A program made the translations under genes and the position numbers. DNA of 64,000 bases. It comes from Deltaproteobacteria bacterium (GTDB taxonomy: Bacteria > Myxococcota_A > Polyangia > Polyangiales > Polyangiaceae). Under the pieces are notes generated by a model. It searched no databases, was not told where the DNA came from, and saw only the letters and a program-made list of their open reading frames with translations. The stretch spans positions 62,001 through 126,000 of the forward strand of contig JACRCQ010000016.1 in NCBI GenBank assembly GCA_016218915.1, given 5' to 3'. Each line of letters begins with the position of its first letter. Position 1 is the first letter of the stretch. Shown one piece after another: positions 39,573 to 48,195 of this stretch.

Positions 39573-40805
39573 ATGTCCACTGAGAAGCTGTTCCACGAGG
39601 ATCCGTTCCTCCTTCGTTTCGAAGCGCGCGTGGTGACCGCCACCGAGTGGAAGGGGCGCCCTTCGATCGTGCTCGATCGCACCGCCTTCTACCCAGAGGG
39701 CGGAGGGCAGCTCGCGGATGTGGGCGTGCTGCGCGTCGGTGGAGGGGTGCTGCAGATTGGAGACGTCCAGATCGACGAAGAAGGAGTGATCCACCATCTC
39801 GTGGATACGGCGGCGCAGTACCGAATTGCGGAGCAGACCGTGATAGGCGAGGTGGACGTGCGGCGCCGGCGGGATCACATGTCCCAGCACACGGCGCAGC
39901 ACATGCTCTCGCGTGCCCTGCTGGATGTGGCAGACGCGGAAACGGTGTCTGCACGGTTGGGGAGCCAGGTCTCCACGATCGACCTGAAGGTAGGCGTGCT
40001 CACCGACGCGCAGCTCTCGCAAGCCGAGAACCTCGTCAACGAAATCATCTTCGACGATCGGCCGGTTCGAAGCCTGTTCCCGACGTCCGAGGAGATGTCG
40101 CGCCTGCCGTTGCGACGGCCCCCGAAGGTGGAGCGGAATGTTCGCGTGATCGAGATCGACGGCTTTGATCACTCGCCGTGCGGCGGCACCCACTGCACGA
40201 GGACCTCGCAGGTCGGCCCTGTGCACGTGCTCTGCACCGAGAAGTACAAAGGGCTCGTGCGGCTGACCTTCGTGTCGGGGCGTCGATGCCTCGAAGACTA
40301 CCGCGCCAAGGATGCGGCCTTGCGAAGCATGGCTCGCATGTTCACCTGCGGACCGCTCGACGTGTCCAGCGCTCTGGACAGGATGAGGGACGACGCTGCG
40401 GCGCAAGCCGAGCAGACGAAGTGGCTGCGAGAAAGGTTCGTGCGCGCTGCGGCGGAGCGCTGGCTTGCAGCAAGTCCGCCGGACGCGAGCGGCACCACGC
40501 TCGTTCTCGCCGACGAGACCGGGGCAGACCTCACCACGCTTCGCGCCCTGGCACGAGCGATCGCGAGCCGGGCTGATGCGGTTGCGGTGGTGGGTGCGCG
40601 GGATGCGAGCGGCGACTGGCAGGTCGTGGTCGAACGGGGGAGCAGAGCGAAGTTCGACGCAGGTCAATGGTTCAAGCAGCAGGTGGCATCTGTGGGTGCG
40701 CGGGGCGGAGGCAGGGCTGACCGCGCGGAGGGCAGAGTCCCTGCGAGCGTGGAATGGACGGGTGCGGGGATCGGCTACTTGGGACCCACGCCGGACAGCA
40801 GGTAG
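39573..40805 (+). CDS. Alanyl-tRNA editing protein AlaX-L type
   Basis: A 410-residue free-standing editing protein homologous to the editing half of alanyl-tRNA synthetase. It should hydrolyse mischarged Ser- or Gly-tRNA(Ala). The zinc ligands are present as HTAQH (HxxxH) and CGGTHC (CxxxH), and FYPEGGGQLADVGVL is the typical N-terminal beta-barrel region. It also has the C-terminal extension (residues about 250-410), with a DHHA1-like domain (ASVGARGGGRADRAEG), of the long AlaX class. ATG 39573 follows AAAGG, which could be a weak ribosome binding site. The last 31 bases overlap the convergent DUF2891 gene. Confidence 0.88.
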   Translation: MSTEKLFHEDPFLLRFEARVVTATEWKGRPSIVLDRTAFYPEGGGQLADVGVLRVGGGVLQIGDVQIDEEGVIHHLVDTAAQYRIAEQTVIGEVDVRRRRDHMSQHTAQHMLSRALLDVADAETVSARLGSQVSTIDLKVGVLTDAQLSQAENLVNEIIFDDRPVRSLFPTSEEMSRLPLRRPPKVERNVRVIEIDGFDHSPCGGTHCTRTSQVGPVHVLCTEKYKGLVRLTFVSGRRCLEDYRAKDAALRSMARMFTCGPLDVSSALDRMRDDAAAQAEQTKWLRERFVRAAAERWLAASPPDASGTTLVLADETGADLTTLRALARAIASRADAVAVVGARDASGDWQVVVERGSRAKFDAGQWFKQQVASVGARGGGRADRAEGRVPASVEWTGAGIGYLGPTPDSR

Positions 40806-41950
40806 ATCGCGAACGACGCGAGCCAGTGGGCGCCTCCGTAGCCGCTGTCGAACATCTGTCTGCTCGCGTCCTGGCGGTGGAGGCGCGCAAGGCGCGAGAG
40901 AAGGCTGCGGCGCGGGTCTGTGTCGGCGAGGGTGGTTGCGATTCCTTCCATGCACCATGACCGCTGCAGGGACAGCCCGATCAGGTGCCCGATGCGCGGG
41001 TCCTGTCGATCCCGGACTTCCACGGGTCGCAGAAGGGGCCGGAACTCAGGCGAGGTCATGGTGGGAAGGAACGCATCGAGCCAGGGGAGGAACTCTGCGC
41101 GCGGCAGGACTCGACGCATGAGATCCGCTTCCACGAGACAGGGCGAGATGAAGTCCTCCCCGGATGGCTCGTATCCGGTCGGGCAGGAGCGATCGCGCTG
41201 GAAGAAGTCCCGTGCGCGCACCTCGATCTCGAACGCCAGACGCGCGTCGCCCACGGCTCGCGCATAGTCGAGCGCGTGCACCAGCGAGAAAGCAGTATTC
41301 GCGTGCGTCCCTGCGCGGATCGGCGCGCTCAATCGCAGCAGATAGTCCACCATCACGGTGGACAGGTAGATCGCGAGCGGTTGCGCAGCAGCTTCCCATT
41401 CCCGAGCTTCCTTCAGGGGCGATGCATGCAGCTCGGCAGCGAGGCGCAGGAACCACCCCCAGCCATAGGGACGCTCGAACGTCTTGCTGCCAGGTTTCTG
41501 GAAGAACGCGAGCTCGCGGGCGATGATCGGCGAAGTGAGGTGACGGTCCAGGGCAGCGCGGATGGCAGGCGCTTCGGGCAGATCCGGGTACAGGCTGAGC
41601 ACGCGCACCAGCGCCCAGTGCCCATGCACGGCGGAATGCCAGTCGAAGCAGCCGTAGAATGCAGGTGAATAGCTCTGCGGAGGCTCCAGCGAGCGTTCGC
41701 TCTCGAGCACCACGTCGGGCTTGTACGGGTACGGCTTGTCGACGCAGGCCAGCGATAGCGAGATCAGCTTCGAGGCAGTGGCGCGATCGAGCGCGATCGC
41801 AGGAAGCTCCGGGATGGAAGCTGCGAGCGATGCGATGGGCGAAGGCGCGGCGTCCGCAGGGACCGCTGTGGACTCCGGCGTGCCCGATCGGCTGCAACCT
41901 GCGGAAGCGACCAGGAGCAGGAGCGTGGCAGCAAGCGTGGCCCTGTGCAT
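40775..41950 (-). CDS. DUF2891 lipoprotein
   Basis: A 391-residue exported protein: MHRATLAATLLLLVASAGC gives a clean lipobox, followed by a short Ala/Pro linker. The body matches DUF2891 (CVDKPYPYKPDVVLES; FYGCFDWHSAVHGHWALVR; RPYGWGWFLRLAAELH; DSGYGGAHWLASFAIYLLSG). DUF2891 proteins look like alpha/alpha-barrels and are often near sugar-processing genes, but no activity is established. It is divergent from a hypothetical gene across 95 nt that contain a GTATAC palindrome. Confidence 0.8.
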   Translation of the reverse strand: MHRATLAATLLLLVASAGCSRSGTPESTAVPADAAPSPIASLAASIPELPAIALDRATASKLISLSLACVDKPYPYKPDVVLESERSLEPPQSYSPAFYGCFDWHSAVHGHWALVRVLSLYPDLPEAPAIRAALDRHLTSPIIARELAFFQKPGSKTFERPYGWGWFLRLAAELHASPLKEAREWEAAAQPLAIYLSTVMVDYLLRLSAPIRAGTHANTAFSLVHALDYARAVGDARLAFEIEVRARDFFQRDRSCPTGYEPSGEDFISPCLVEADLMRRVLPRAEFLPWLDAFLPTMTSPEFRPLLRPVEVRDRQDPRIGHLIGLSLQRSWCMEGIATTLADTDPRRSLLSRLARLHRQDASRQMFDSGYGGAHWLASFAIYLLSGVGPK

Positions 41951-42021
41951 GCGTCGATCGAACCACCTTGCCGGGTTCGCAGCAAAGGGAATCGAAGAGC
42001 CCTGCGGCCCAAGCGCTTGAG

Positions 42022-42027
42022 GTATAC
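42022..42027 (+). promoter_or_regulatory. -10-like TATACT in divergent region
   Basis: TATACT lies 18 nt before the ATG at 42046 and overlaps the palindrome GTATAC, so it could serve either the rightward hypothetical gene or, read on the minus strand as TATACC, the leftward DUF2891 gene. No clear -35 in either direction. Confidence 0.35.
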
Positions 42028-42045
42028 TCGGCGCGGACCGCGATC

Positions 42046-42900
42046 ATGCAGCCCCGCAAGTACCGTCCTTCTGCGACCACCATCGACGTCGGCCCTCCGT
42101 TTGGCATGCCGCCGTCGTCGCTCGCTTCTTCGTCGGTTCCACCGGTTCCCGAGGGATCGGAACCCACGCCGAGCCGTCCGACGCTGCGCTGGTTGCAGGA
42201 AGAGCCCTGGAAGGATCCGGCAGAGGAGGGGAAGATCCCGTACATGGTGCGGGTCGGGAGGACCGTGGCGGGCGCAGCGATGGGGCTGCTGTCGCCGCTG
42301 CACAAGAAGTTCGCGCTTGCGCCTCCGATCCACTTCAACGAAACGCAGGTGCGGCGCGTGGAGTGCTATGCGCGCGATGCGGGCTGGAACGGGCCTGTGC
42401 TCTGGTACATCCCGGAGAACGTGACCCTGATGGACCTGCACCGTCTCGAGGCGATCAGCCCGAAGTGGTGGATGACGGAAGCCAACTTTCCGCGGAGCAT
42501 GCCCACGGTGTCGCCGTACGACGATGCTGGGTACTGGGTGCTGGGCGCGCCCATCCCGCATCCATCCACGTTGGGAAGCTGCCTGGACGAGCAGCTGGGC
42601 ATGCTTCCCTCGCTTGCGCACCTGCTCGGCTTTCGAAAGGCGGACATCGTGCTCGGCGATGCGACCGATCTTGCGGTGATCGTGTCCGTGGCACGGTCGT
42701 TGGGGCTGCTCGAGCTGGAGCAGCCGCTCGCGATCCGAACCGAGACGTGCCTGCACCTGTCCGAGGCTGCGCGGTCATGGTTCGATCACCTCGACATGCT
42801 GAACGTGAGCCTGGTCGTGTCGAGCAAGGTCACGGAGATCGGGGACTACCCGAACACGGCTCGCGCGCCTTTTCTGGGAATCACCCCGCTTTTGTACTGA
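42046..42900 (+). CDS. Hypothetical cytoplasmic protein
   Basis: A 284-residue protein. ATG 42046 is chosen; the open frame runs much further upstream but overlaps the divergent lipoprotein gene. Residues 1-45 are Pro/Ser-rich and disordered. The rest is a compact mixed alpha/beta protein with no signal peptide or membrane helix (VRVGRTVAGAAMGLLSPLHK; LWYIPENVTLMDLHRLEAI; DIVLGDATDLAVIVSVARSL). No family or catalytic motif was recognised. It is followed after 24 nt by a Cys-rich lipoprotein gene. Confidence 0.6.
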   Translation: MQPRKYRPSATTIDVGPPFGMPPSSLASSSVPPVPEGSEPTPSRPTLRWLQEEPWKDPAEEGKIPYMVRVGRTVAGAAMGLLSPLHKKFALAPPIHFNETQVRRVECYARDAGWNGPVLWYIPENVTLMDLHRLEAISPKWWMTEANFPRSMPTVSPYDDAGYWVLGAPIPHPSTLGSCLDEQLGMLPSLAHLLGFRKADIVLGDATDLAVIVSVARSLGLLELEQPLAIRTETCLHLSEAARSWFDHLDMLNVSLVVSSKVTEIGDYPNTARAPFLGITPLLY

Positions 42901-42924
42901 GGCGCCCTCGTGTATCCTGCAGCC

Positions 42925-43986
42925 ATGTCGCGCTCCTGCCGCTGCCGATGGCGAATGCCCTTTGCCGTCGCCTTGACCATCGGGACCGGCGCCGCGCTCT
43001 CACTCCTGGCAGCCATGCCCAGCGGATGCTCGTCCGATTGCGAGCCAGGCGATCCGTGCACCCAAGCGCCGGCGGACGCCGCAGCAGAGCAGCAGCCGGA
43101 CGTCCTGAGCGAGCCGGAGCCGATCGACGCGGACGTGACGCCGTGGAAGGACTTCTGCGCTGCCAGCTGGGGAATGCAGGTTGGGATCTACGAGCCGTGC
43201 TGCACCGAGGCGGACAAGCAGACCGGCGGCTACCAGTTCCTTCTGGGCATAGCGCAATCGTTTGCTTCGCGGTGCGAGACGATGCTGACGGTGAGCGCGC
43301 AAAGGGGGAGGATCACGCTTCAATCTGAGCTTGCAGCCCAGTGCGGCCAGGCGTTCCAGGCGACGTACGGTGCGATCGGGTGCCAGATGATCTGGACCGG
43401 CGTCGACTGGGAAGCGTCGGGGTGTCGCGGCGCTGTGCAAGGCAACCAGGGGGTAGGGGAGGCGTGCAGCTACCGGTACGAATGCCAGGATGGGCTGTTC
43501 TGCTACGGGTACAGCATCATCCAGGATGGGACGTGCGGTGCACCCTCTGGCGGTGGCGCGTGTCGGGCAGAGGAGGCGAGCTTCGAGACCGACGACTTGA
43601 TCGACTCGATGCTGGGGACCCATCCTGCTTGCGAAGCGGGTCAGATCTGCTTTCTCACTGCCAAGACGATCGGCGTGTGCTCCCAGCCTGTTGCGGCCGG
43701 GGTTCCCTGCGTCTTCGACCAGGAATGCCAGGCAGGGCTCCGGTGTCACATGGGGCAATGCGGGGCCGACGGCCCAGGACCAGAAGGGGCTGCGTGCAGA
43801 AGCGTCACGGACTGCGTGCAGCGCTTGTACTGCGCCCCGGCAGAAGGCGGGGCCAACGGCACTTGCTCGAAGAGGAAGAGCGCTGACCAGCCGTGCTCGA
43901 CCCTCTACGACGAGTGCCTGGGCTACTGCCTGTCCCCGGATGGAGGCACGGACGGTTCGTGCGCGGACTTCTGCGGCTCCGGCTGA
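42925..43986 (+). CDS. Cys-rich lipoprotein, function unknown
   Basis: A 353-residue exported protein. MPFAVALTIGTGAALSLLAAM precedes the lipobox PSGC. The mature chain contains about 24 Cys, many in short spaced pairs (CTEADKQTGG, CSYRYECQDGLFCYG, CAPAEGG), the pattern of Dickkopf-like or myxobacterial Cys-rich surface proteins. TGTATCCTG lies 7 nt before the ATG and may be a -10 of a leaderless transcript. No enzyme motif was seen. Confidence 0.65.
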   Translation: MSRSCRCRWRMPFAVALTIGTGAALSLLAAMPSGCSSDCEPGDPCTQAPADAAAEQQPDVLSEPEPIDADVTPWKDFCAASWGMQVGIYEPCCTEADKQTGGYQFLLGIAQSFASRCETMLTVSAQRGRITLQSELAAQCGQAFQATYGAIGCQMIWTGVDWEASGCRGAVQGNQGVGEACSYRYECQDGLFCYGYSIIQDGTCGAPSGGGACRAEEASFETDDLIDSMLGTHPACEAGQICFLTAKTIGVCSQPVAAGVPCVFDQECQAGLRCHMGQCGADGPGPEGAACRSVTDCVQRLYCAPAEGGANGTCSKRKSADQPCSTLYDECLGYCLSPDGGTDGSCADFCGSG

Positions 43987-43990
43987 GGAA

Positions 43991-44452
43991 TCAGTTGGAC
44001 GCAGGCGGCGTGCCAGGGCGCTCCTCGAGCTTCACGTCGAACTTGCAGCCGTGATGGAGCATGACCTTGTGAGCGAGCTTGTTCTTCAGGACGCACGTGG
44101 GGACCACGCCCTCTGCCGGGTCGCCTGATGGGGCAGCCAGCTCGATGCGTCCATCAGGCATCAGGGTTGCGGCAAAGTGGGCGCTGCCGCCTGGCACGCC
44201 GGCGCAGGGGTCGACGAGCTTGCGGATCGCATCGCGTGCGGCCTTGGTGTTCATGGTCGCGGAGTCAGGGCACTGGCCGAGCACGACCGCGGTTTCCACC
44301 ATGGATACCGGGGATTCGGGGGCGCCAGAGGCGGTAGGTGAAGCGGTGGCCTGTGGATCCGGCGATGCTGCAGGGGGCGACTTGCAGGCGCCCAGCAGAA
44401 ACACCGCAGCGATCAAGGAGACACTCAGGGGCAATCCGGTCGCGGTAGCCAT
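43991..44452 (-). CDS. Small lipoprotein, function unknown
   Basis: A 153-residue protein starting at ATG 44452 (an in-frame GTG is at 44461). The signal sequence ends in FLLGAC. A Pro/Ala/Ser linker is followed by a compact domain with four Cys (GQCPDS, DPCAGVPGGSAHF, TCVLKN, HHGCKF). No known family. It converges on the Cys-rich lipoprotein gene with a 4-nt gap. Confidence 0.6.
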   Translation of the reverse strand: MATATGLPLSVSLIAAVFLLGACKSPPAASPDPQATASPTASGAPESPVSMVETAVVLGQCPDSATMNTKAARDAIRKLVDPCAGVPGGSAHFAATLMPDGRIELAAPSGDPAEGVVPTCVLKNKLAHKVMLHHGCKFDVKLEERPGTPPASN

Positions 44453-44501
44453 CGTGAACACGCTACCATGGTTCCTACCACGCCACCATCGAGGTCCTAG
44501 G

Positions 44502-44530
44502 TTGTCCGGTCAAGAGCCGGGTGATACAGA
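44502..44530 (+). promoter_or_regulatory. Promoter of sulfatase-like gene
   Basis: TTGTCC (44502-44507), 17-nt spacer, TACAGA (44525-44530). The -10 ends 7 nt before the ATG at 44538 and there is no ribosome binding site, predicting a leaderless or nearly leaderless transcript. Confidence 0.5.
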
Positions 44531-44537
44531 AAACACC

Positions 44538-45758
44538 ATGCGGATCGTGCTGATCATCGCTGATTCGCTGCGCGCTGATGCACCCGGATTTGCGGGCGGT
44601 GACTGCAACACGCCCGTGCTCGATCAAATGGCCGAGCAAGGCGTCTGGTTTCACCATGCCACCACGAGCGCTGCCTGGACCGTCCCCTCGATCGCCTCGA
44701 TCCTGACCGGCCTGTGGGCGCACCGCCTCGGCCTGTACCGTTGGGAGCAGCCACTTCCTTCCCATGCGCGATCGCTCTTTGGGGCGATGGCCGACCAGGG
44801 CTACCAGGTCGCGAGCTTCGTCTTTGACCCGGACTACCTGTTCGTGTCCGTGCCTGAAGCGGGCGTGGTCGGCTCGTCGCAGGACGTGGAGCGGATGATC
44901 GGCTGGCTGCAGCGGTGCACATCGAGCAACCTGTTCGTGGTGATCCACGTATGGAGTACCCATTTCCCGTACGTGGATCGGCCGCTGTCGGTTCGCACCT
45001 GGAAAAGGCTGTCGGACGAGGTCCTGGGGGCCTGGCAGAAGGACCCGAGCGTGGTGGGTCCCAAGGTGCGGGCTCTGTACCGTCGGGGCGTGGAACGATT
45101 CTCTGAACGGCTCCTACCCAGGATCGTTTCAGCTGTGCGCGAGCATGCGGGGAGCGAGCGCTGCCTCGTTGTGGTAACGGGTGATCACGGCGAATCGTGG
45201 GGCGAACGGGGGCAAGCGCCCGTGACGGACGTGTTTGATCTGCACGGCAATCATCTGCACGAGGAAGTGCTGTCCGTCCCCTTGTTGCTGTGGGGCCCTG
45301 AATGGTTGGAGCCGCGGCCGATTCCTGGTGCAGCGCGATCCGTGGACATCGCTCCCACGCTGGCTGCGATTGCGGGAGCCTCGCTGCCGGGTGCGGATGG
45401 CGTATCCCTGGCAGATTGCGTGCAAGGGCAAGGGGAGGCGCCTTCCCTGCCTTCCCTTTCGTTTGCTTCGCGCGACTTCGTGTCCCAACCGGAGCCGGTC
45501 CCGTCCACAGCCGAGGAGCTGTGGAAGCAAGTCGCATTTCGGACAGGGAGCTGGAAGCTGATCTGGACTCCCTCGACCGCGGAGCAATGCGTGTATCGTC
45601 TCGACGTGGACCCTGGCGAGCGCAATCCGCTTGCGCGGGGCTCAGGGGAGCCGGCCGAGGCATGGGAAGAGATCGAGAAGGCGTGGAGAGAGGCGAAGTG
45701 TGCGCCTGCGCCGGATCTCGCCGCGGTCAAGCTGCGCAGGCTGGGGTATATCGAATAG
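44538..45758 (+). CDS. Sulfatase-fold hydrolase/transferase with Thr nucleophile
   Basis: A 406-residue soluble alkaline-phosphatase-superfamily enzyme with no signal peptide. VLIIADSLRADAPGF provides the first metal Asp; the nucleophile region is AAWTVPSIASILTG, where Thr replaces the Cys/Ser of the sulfatase C/S-x-P-S-R motif and the Arg is Ile; VVVTGDHGESWGERG holds the second metal site. It therefore should not be a formylglycine-dependent sulfatase; phosphodiesterase or phosphotransferase activity is more likely. It converges on another superfamily member with 4 nt between stops. Confidence 0.8.
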   Translation: MRIVLIIADSLRADAPGFAGGDCNTPVLDQMAEQGVWFHHATTSAAWTVPSIASILTGLWAHRLGLYRWEQPLPSHARSLFGAMADQGYQVASFVFDPDYLFVSVPEAGVVGSSQDVERMIGWLQRCTSSNLFVVIHVWSTHFPYVDRPLSVRTWKRLSDEVLGAWQKDPSVVGPKVRALYRRGVERFSERLLPRIVSAVREHAGSERCLVVVTGDHGESWGERGQAPVTDVFDLHGNHLHEEVLSVPLLLWGPEWLEPRPIPGAARSVDIAPTLAAIAGASLPGADGVSLADCVQGQGEAPSLPSLSFASRDFVSQPEPVPSTAEELWKQVAFRTGSWKLIWTPSTAEQCVYRLDVDPGERNPLARGSGEPAEAWEEIEKAWREAKCAPAPDLAAVKLRRLGYIE

Positions 45759-45762
45759 TCTC

Positions 45763-47106
45763 CTACGCTCCCCGCTCAACCCCAAACCACCGCAAGATCG
45801 CAGGTGCCACGTCGAGAATGCTGAGACCCGGCGATCTCACCTCTGGACCCCGGTAGATCATCACTCCCATCGGATCGTGGTTCGCATCGTCCGGTCCGGT
45901 GTCATTCCCCTCCGTGTACCAACCTTCATGCCCCACGGATCCAAGCGCGCGCCACGACAGGTCTCCGAAGTAGACCATGAGATCCGGGTAGTCTCCCTGC
46001 GGCAGGACTCCACCCTTGGGATCGACCAGACGGATCACGCGATTGCCCATCGGTGTCCCGTCTGGCCCGGCTATCGAGGAAAGGTCGCTCGATAGACGCT
46101 CGAGAAACGTGCCGAGCTCGGATGCAGGTACTTGCCCCTGCGGCTCGCGCCCCTGCAGGTTCACGAAGATGCGCCCATGGTATCCGCCCCACGCCCAGGC
46201 TCGCGTGCGCTCCCAGTCGACCAGCGATTCGTCGAACGGGCGCGGCGCGCGCGCCGGATTCTTCAGCGTGAGAAGCCCTTGCGAGATCAGCCAGTCGTTG
46301 ACGCAGAATCCTCCCTGCAGGCTCCGGGCTCCATGATCCGACACCACGAGCAGGTGAGCTTCAGGCGGCACCAGAGCGAGCGTCCTTGCGAGATGCGCGT
46401 CGAGACGCTGGTAGTAGCGGCGGACCGGATCCGCGAGCCCGGCGACCTGCCCGTGCAGGCGATGCGACGGATCGCAGTAGCGGAAGAACCGGTGGTGGAT
46501 CCGATCCGGGCCCATGTCGACCATCATCAGGAAGTCGCCGCCGCGCGAGGTGAGAAGATGCTGGAACAGGGCGAACTTCTGAGCCGTGACCGCTTCGATG
46601 TCCGCAAGAACGTCCGACGGATCCGCGGAGCGAAAGCCTGTCACGTCAGGTCGGTACTCCCCGACCACGCGTCGAATTTCATCCGCGAGCCCTGGCGGAA
46701 AGGTTAGCCCCTGGGTTGCATCTGGCGCATCGCCGACAACGAAGCCGCGCAGGCTGGGCACTGGCCAGGTCTGGGGCACGCCCACAAGGCCTACGGAAAA
46801 GCCGCGTTCTACAAGGTAATCCCACACGCGCGGCCGGCGGACATGGCGGCTGTCTGCGAGGTAGTGCTCTGTGTAGGAGCCGAGCTTGCGGTGCCGGAAT
46901 CCGTACAGCCCAAGCTCAGAGGGCGTGCACCCCGAGAGCATGCAGGACCACGCGGGGATGGTCACTGGCGGGTCGACGCTGCGGAGCTTGCCCCAGCACC
47001 CGGCCTCCATGAGCGATCGGAACGTGGGAAGGTCGCCTGCATAGCGCTCGAACACCAGGTCCGGCGAAAGGCAATCCAGGCCGATGACGATGACGCGCGG
47101 GGTCAC
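45763..47106 (-). CDS. Alkaline-phosphatase-family phosphodiesterase
   Basis: A 447-residue protein. GTG 47106 is chosen because it overlaps the TGA of the upstream LamG gene in a GTGA arrangement; the longer open frame lies inside that gene. RVIVIGLDCLSPDLVF gives the metal Asp, DPPVTIPAWSCMLSG the Thr nucleophile typical of type I phosphodiesterase/nucleotide pyrophosphatases, and LLVVSDHGARS the other site; NHDPMGVMIYRG near the end adds the last His. No signal peptide, so it is probably cytoplasmic. The substrate is unknown. Confidence 0.85.
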   Translation of the reverse strand: MTPRVIVIGLDCLSPDLVFERYAGDLPTFRSLMEAGCWGKLRSVDPPVTIPAWSCMLSGCTPSELGLYGFRHRKLGSYTEHYLADSRHVRRPRVWDYLVERGFSVGLVGVPQTWPVPSLRGFVVGDAPDATQGLTFPPGLADEIRRVVGEYRPDVTGFRSADPSDVLADIEAVTAQKFALFQHLLTSRGGDFLMMVDMGPDRIHHRFFRYCDPSHRLHGQVAGLADPVRRYYQRLDAHLARTLALVPPEAHLLVVSDHGARSLQGGFCVNDWLISQGLLTLKNPARAPRPFDESLVDWERTRAWAWGGYHGRIFVNLQGREPQGQVPASELGTFLERLSSDLSSIAGPDGTPMGNRVIRLVDPKGGVLPQGDYPDLMVYFGDLSWRALGSVGHEGWYTEGNDTGPDDANHDPMGVMIYRGPEVRSPGLSILDVAPAILRWFGVERGA

Positions 47107-48125
47107 AGGCCCTTGCCCGCGTCGTAGTGCGCCTTGACCCGAATGGCGCTCAACGGCTTGTCGTACACGGCTACCTCGTCGACCACGCCCCCGTAGAAGT
47201 TGAACGACTCTGCCGACGTCGCTCCCACCACGAATGGGTTGGCGTGGTCGATCAGGTTGTGGCTGCAAGGGCTGGTGCCGACAGATACTCCATTCATGTA
47301 CAGAATCATGGTGGCGCCGTCGAACGTGCCCACCACATGGGTGAACTCGACCATCGATGGGACATCACCCGTGATTGCGCATGCCTGGTTGTCGGTCCAG
47401 CGCTCGAATCCGAGCCCGGCCTGCTGGACGGTCAGGAAGTATCCCTGCTTGCCTTGAGAGTCGACGGTTTCCTTGGCCAGAAGACGGCGGTAGTCGTTGT
47501 CGATGGCAGATGGCCGGATCCACGCTTCGACCGAGAACGGCTGAAGGCCCTGGAAGTCGAACTGATCGCCAAAGGTCACGTGCGGTTGGCTGCCGTTCAG
47601 CAGGATTGCAGGGTCTGGATCGGACACGATCGCACCTGTGGCGCCAAAGGCAACGAGCCCCACGTAGGTGCCGTCTATCTTGCTCAGGCTCGAATCCTTG
47701 GCGAGCGGTCCGGCAAGCTCTCCGAACCGCCAATATCCGATCGGATCATCGGCGAGCACAGCGGGCGCGTACACGGGCGTGGGAGGAGGCTCAGCTTGCG
47801 GATCCGTCGCGGCATCCAGCGCCTCCTCTGGCGCGTCCTGTCCCTGCACGTCCTCTTCCGCAGCGTCCTGCGCATCCAAAGCGCTGTCGGATGCATCTTC
47901 TTGCGACGCATCCTGAACGTCGCTCCCCACAGGATCGCTGCTCACATCCTCTGAACCCGCATCGACCTGGATCGGCTCAGATCCCTGATCCTGCGCAGCC
48001 GCGTCGCCTGGAGGCACCCCGCCCGAAAGTCCGTCGAGCGGCGTCGTGATCGAGCAAGCGCCCGCCGATGCGATCGACGCGAAGACGCAGACCACGAGGA
48101 CGGTCGGCCGGGACATGAAACGCAT
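47103..48125 (-). CDS. LamG-domain lipoprotein
   Basis: A 340-residue exported protein. The signal sequence ends in SAGAC; an Asp/Glu/Ala-rich acidic linker of about 90 residues follows. The C-terminal 215 residues form a LamG/concanavalin-like jelly roll (DDPIGYWRFGEL; FSVEAWIRPS; FTHVVGTFDGATMILYMNG; VDEVAVYDKPLSAIRVKAHY). It probably binds glycans at the surface. Its stop overlaps the start of the phosphodiesterase gene, so the two are coupled. Confidence 0.82.
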   Translation of the reverse strand: MRFMSRPTVLVVCVFASIASAGACSITTPLDGLSGGVPPGDAAAQDQGSEPIQVDAGSEDVSSDPVGSDVQDASQEDASDSALDAQDAAEEDVQGQDAPEEALDAATDPQAEPPPTPVYAPAVLADDPIGYWRFGELAGPLAKDSSLSKIDGTYVGLVAFGATGAIVSDPDPAILLNGSQPHVTFGDQFDFQGLQPFSVEAWIRPSAIDNDYRRLLAKETVDSQGKQGYFLTVQQAGLGFERWTDNQACAITGDVPSMVEFTHVVGTFDGATMILYMNGVSVGTSPCSHNLIDHANPFVVGATSAESFNFYGGVVDEVAVYDKPLSAIRVKAHYDAGKGL

Positions 48126-48166
48126 CGTGCTCAGTATCAGACCGAGGCCGCATCCACGTCAACTGA

Positions 48167-48175
48167 TGCTATCAT
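48167..48175 (+). promoter_or_regulatory. Extended -10 of expansin gene 2
   Basis: TGC-TATCAT lies 20 nt before the ATG at 48196, matching the extended -10 arrangement found before expansin gene 1. No clear -35. Confidence 0.45.
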
Positions 48176-48195
48176 CATGCTCACGGAGGTCCGAC

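Noticed and set aside
38442..40958. 838-residue reading frame antisense to expansin 1 and alaX
   Set aside because: The composition is Arg/His/Pro-rich with no motif, whereas the opposite strand encodes two recognised proteins.
44079..44537. N-terminal extension of the sulfatase-like gene
   Set aside because: It overlaps the opposite-strand lipoprotein gene, and the superfamily domain starts immediately at ATG 44538.
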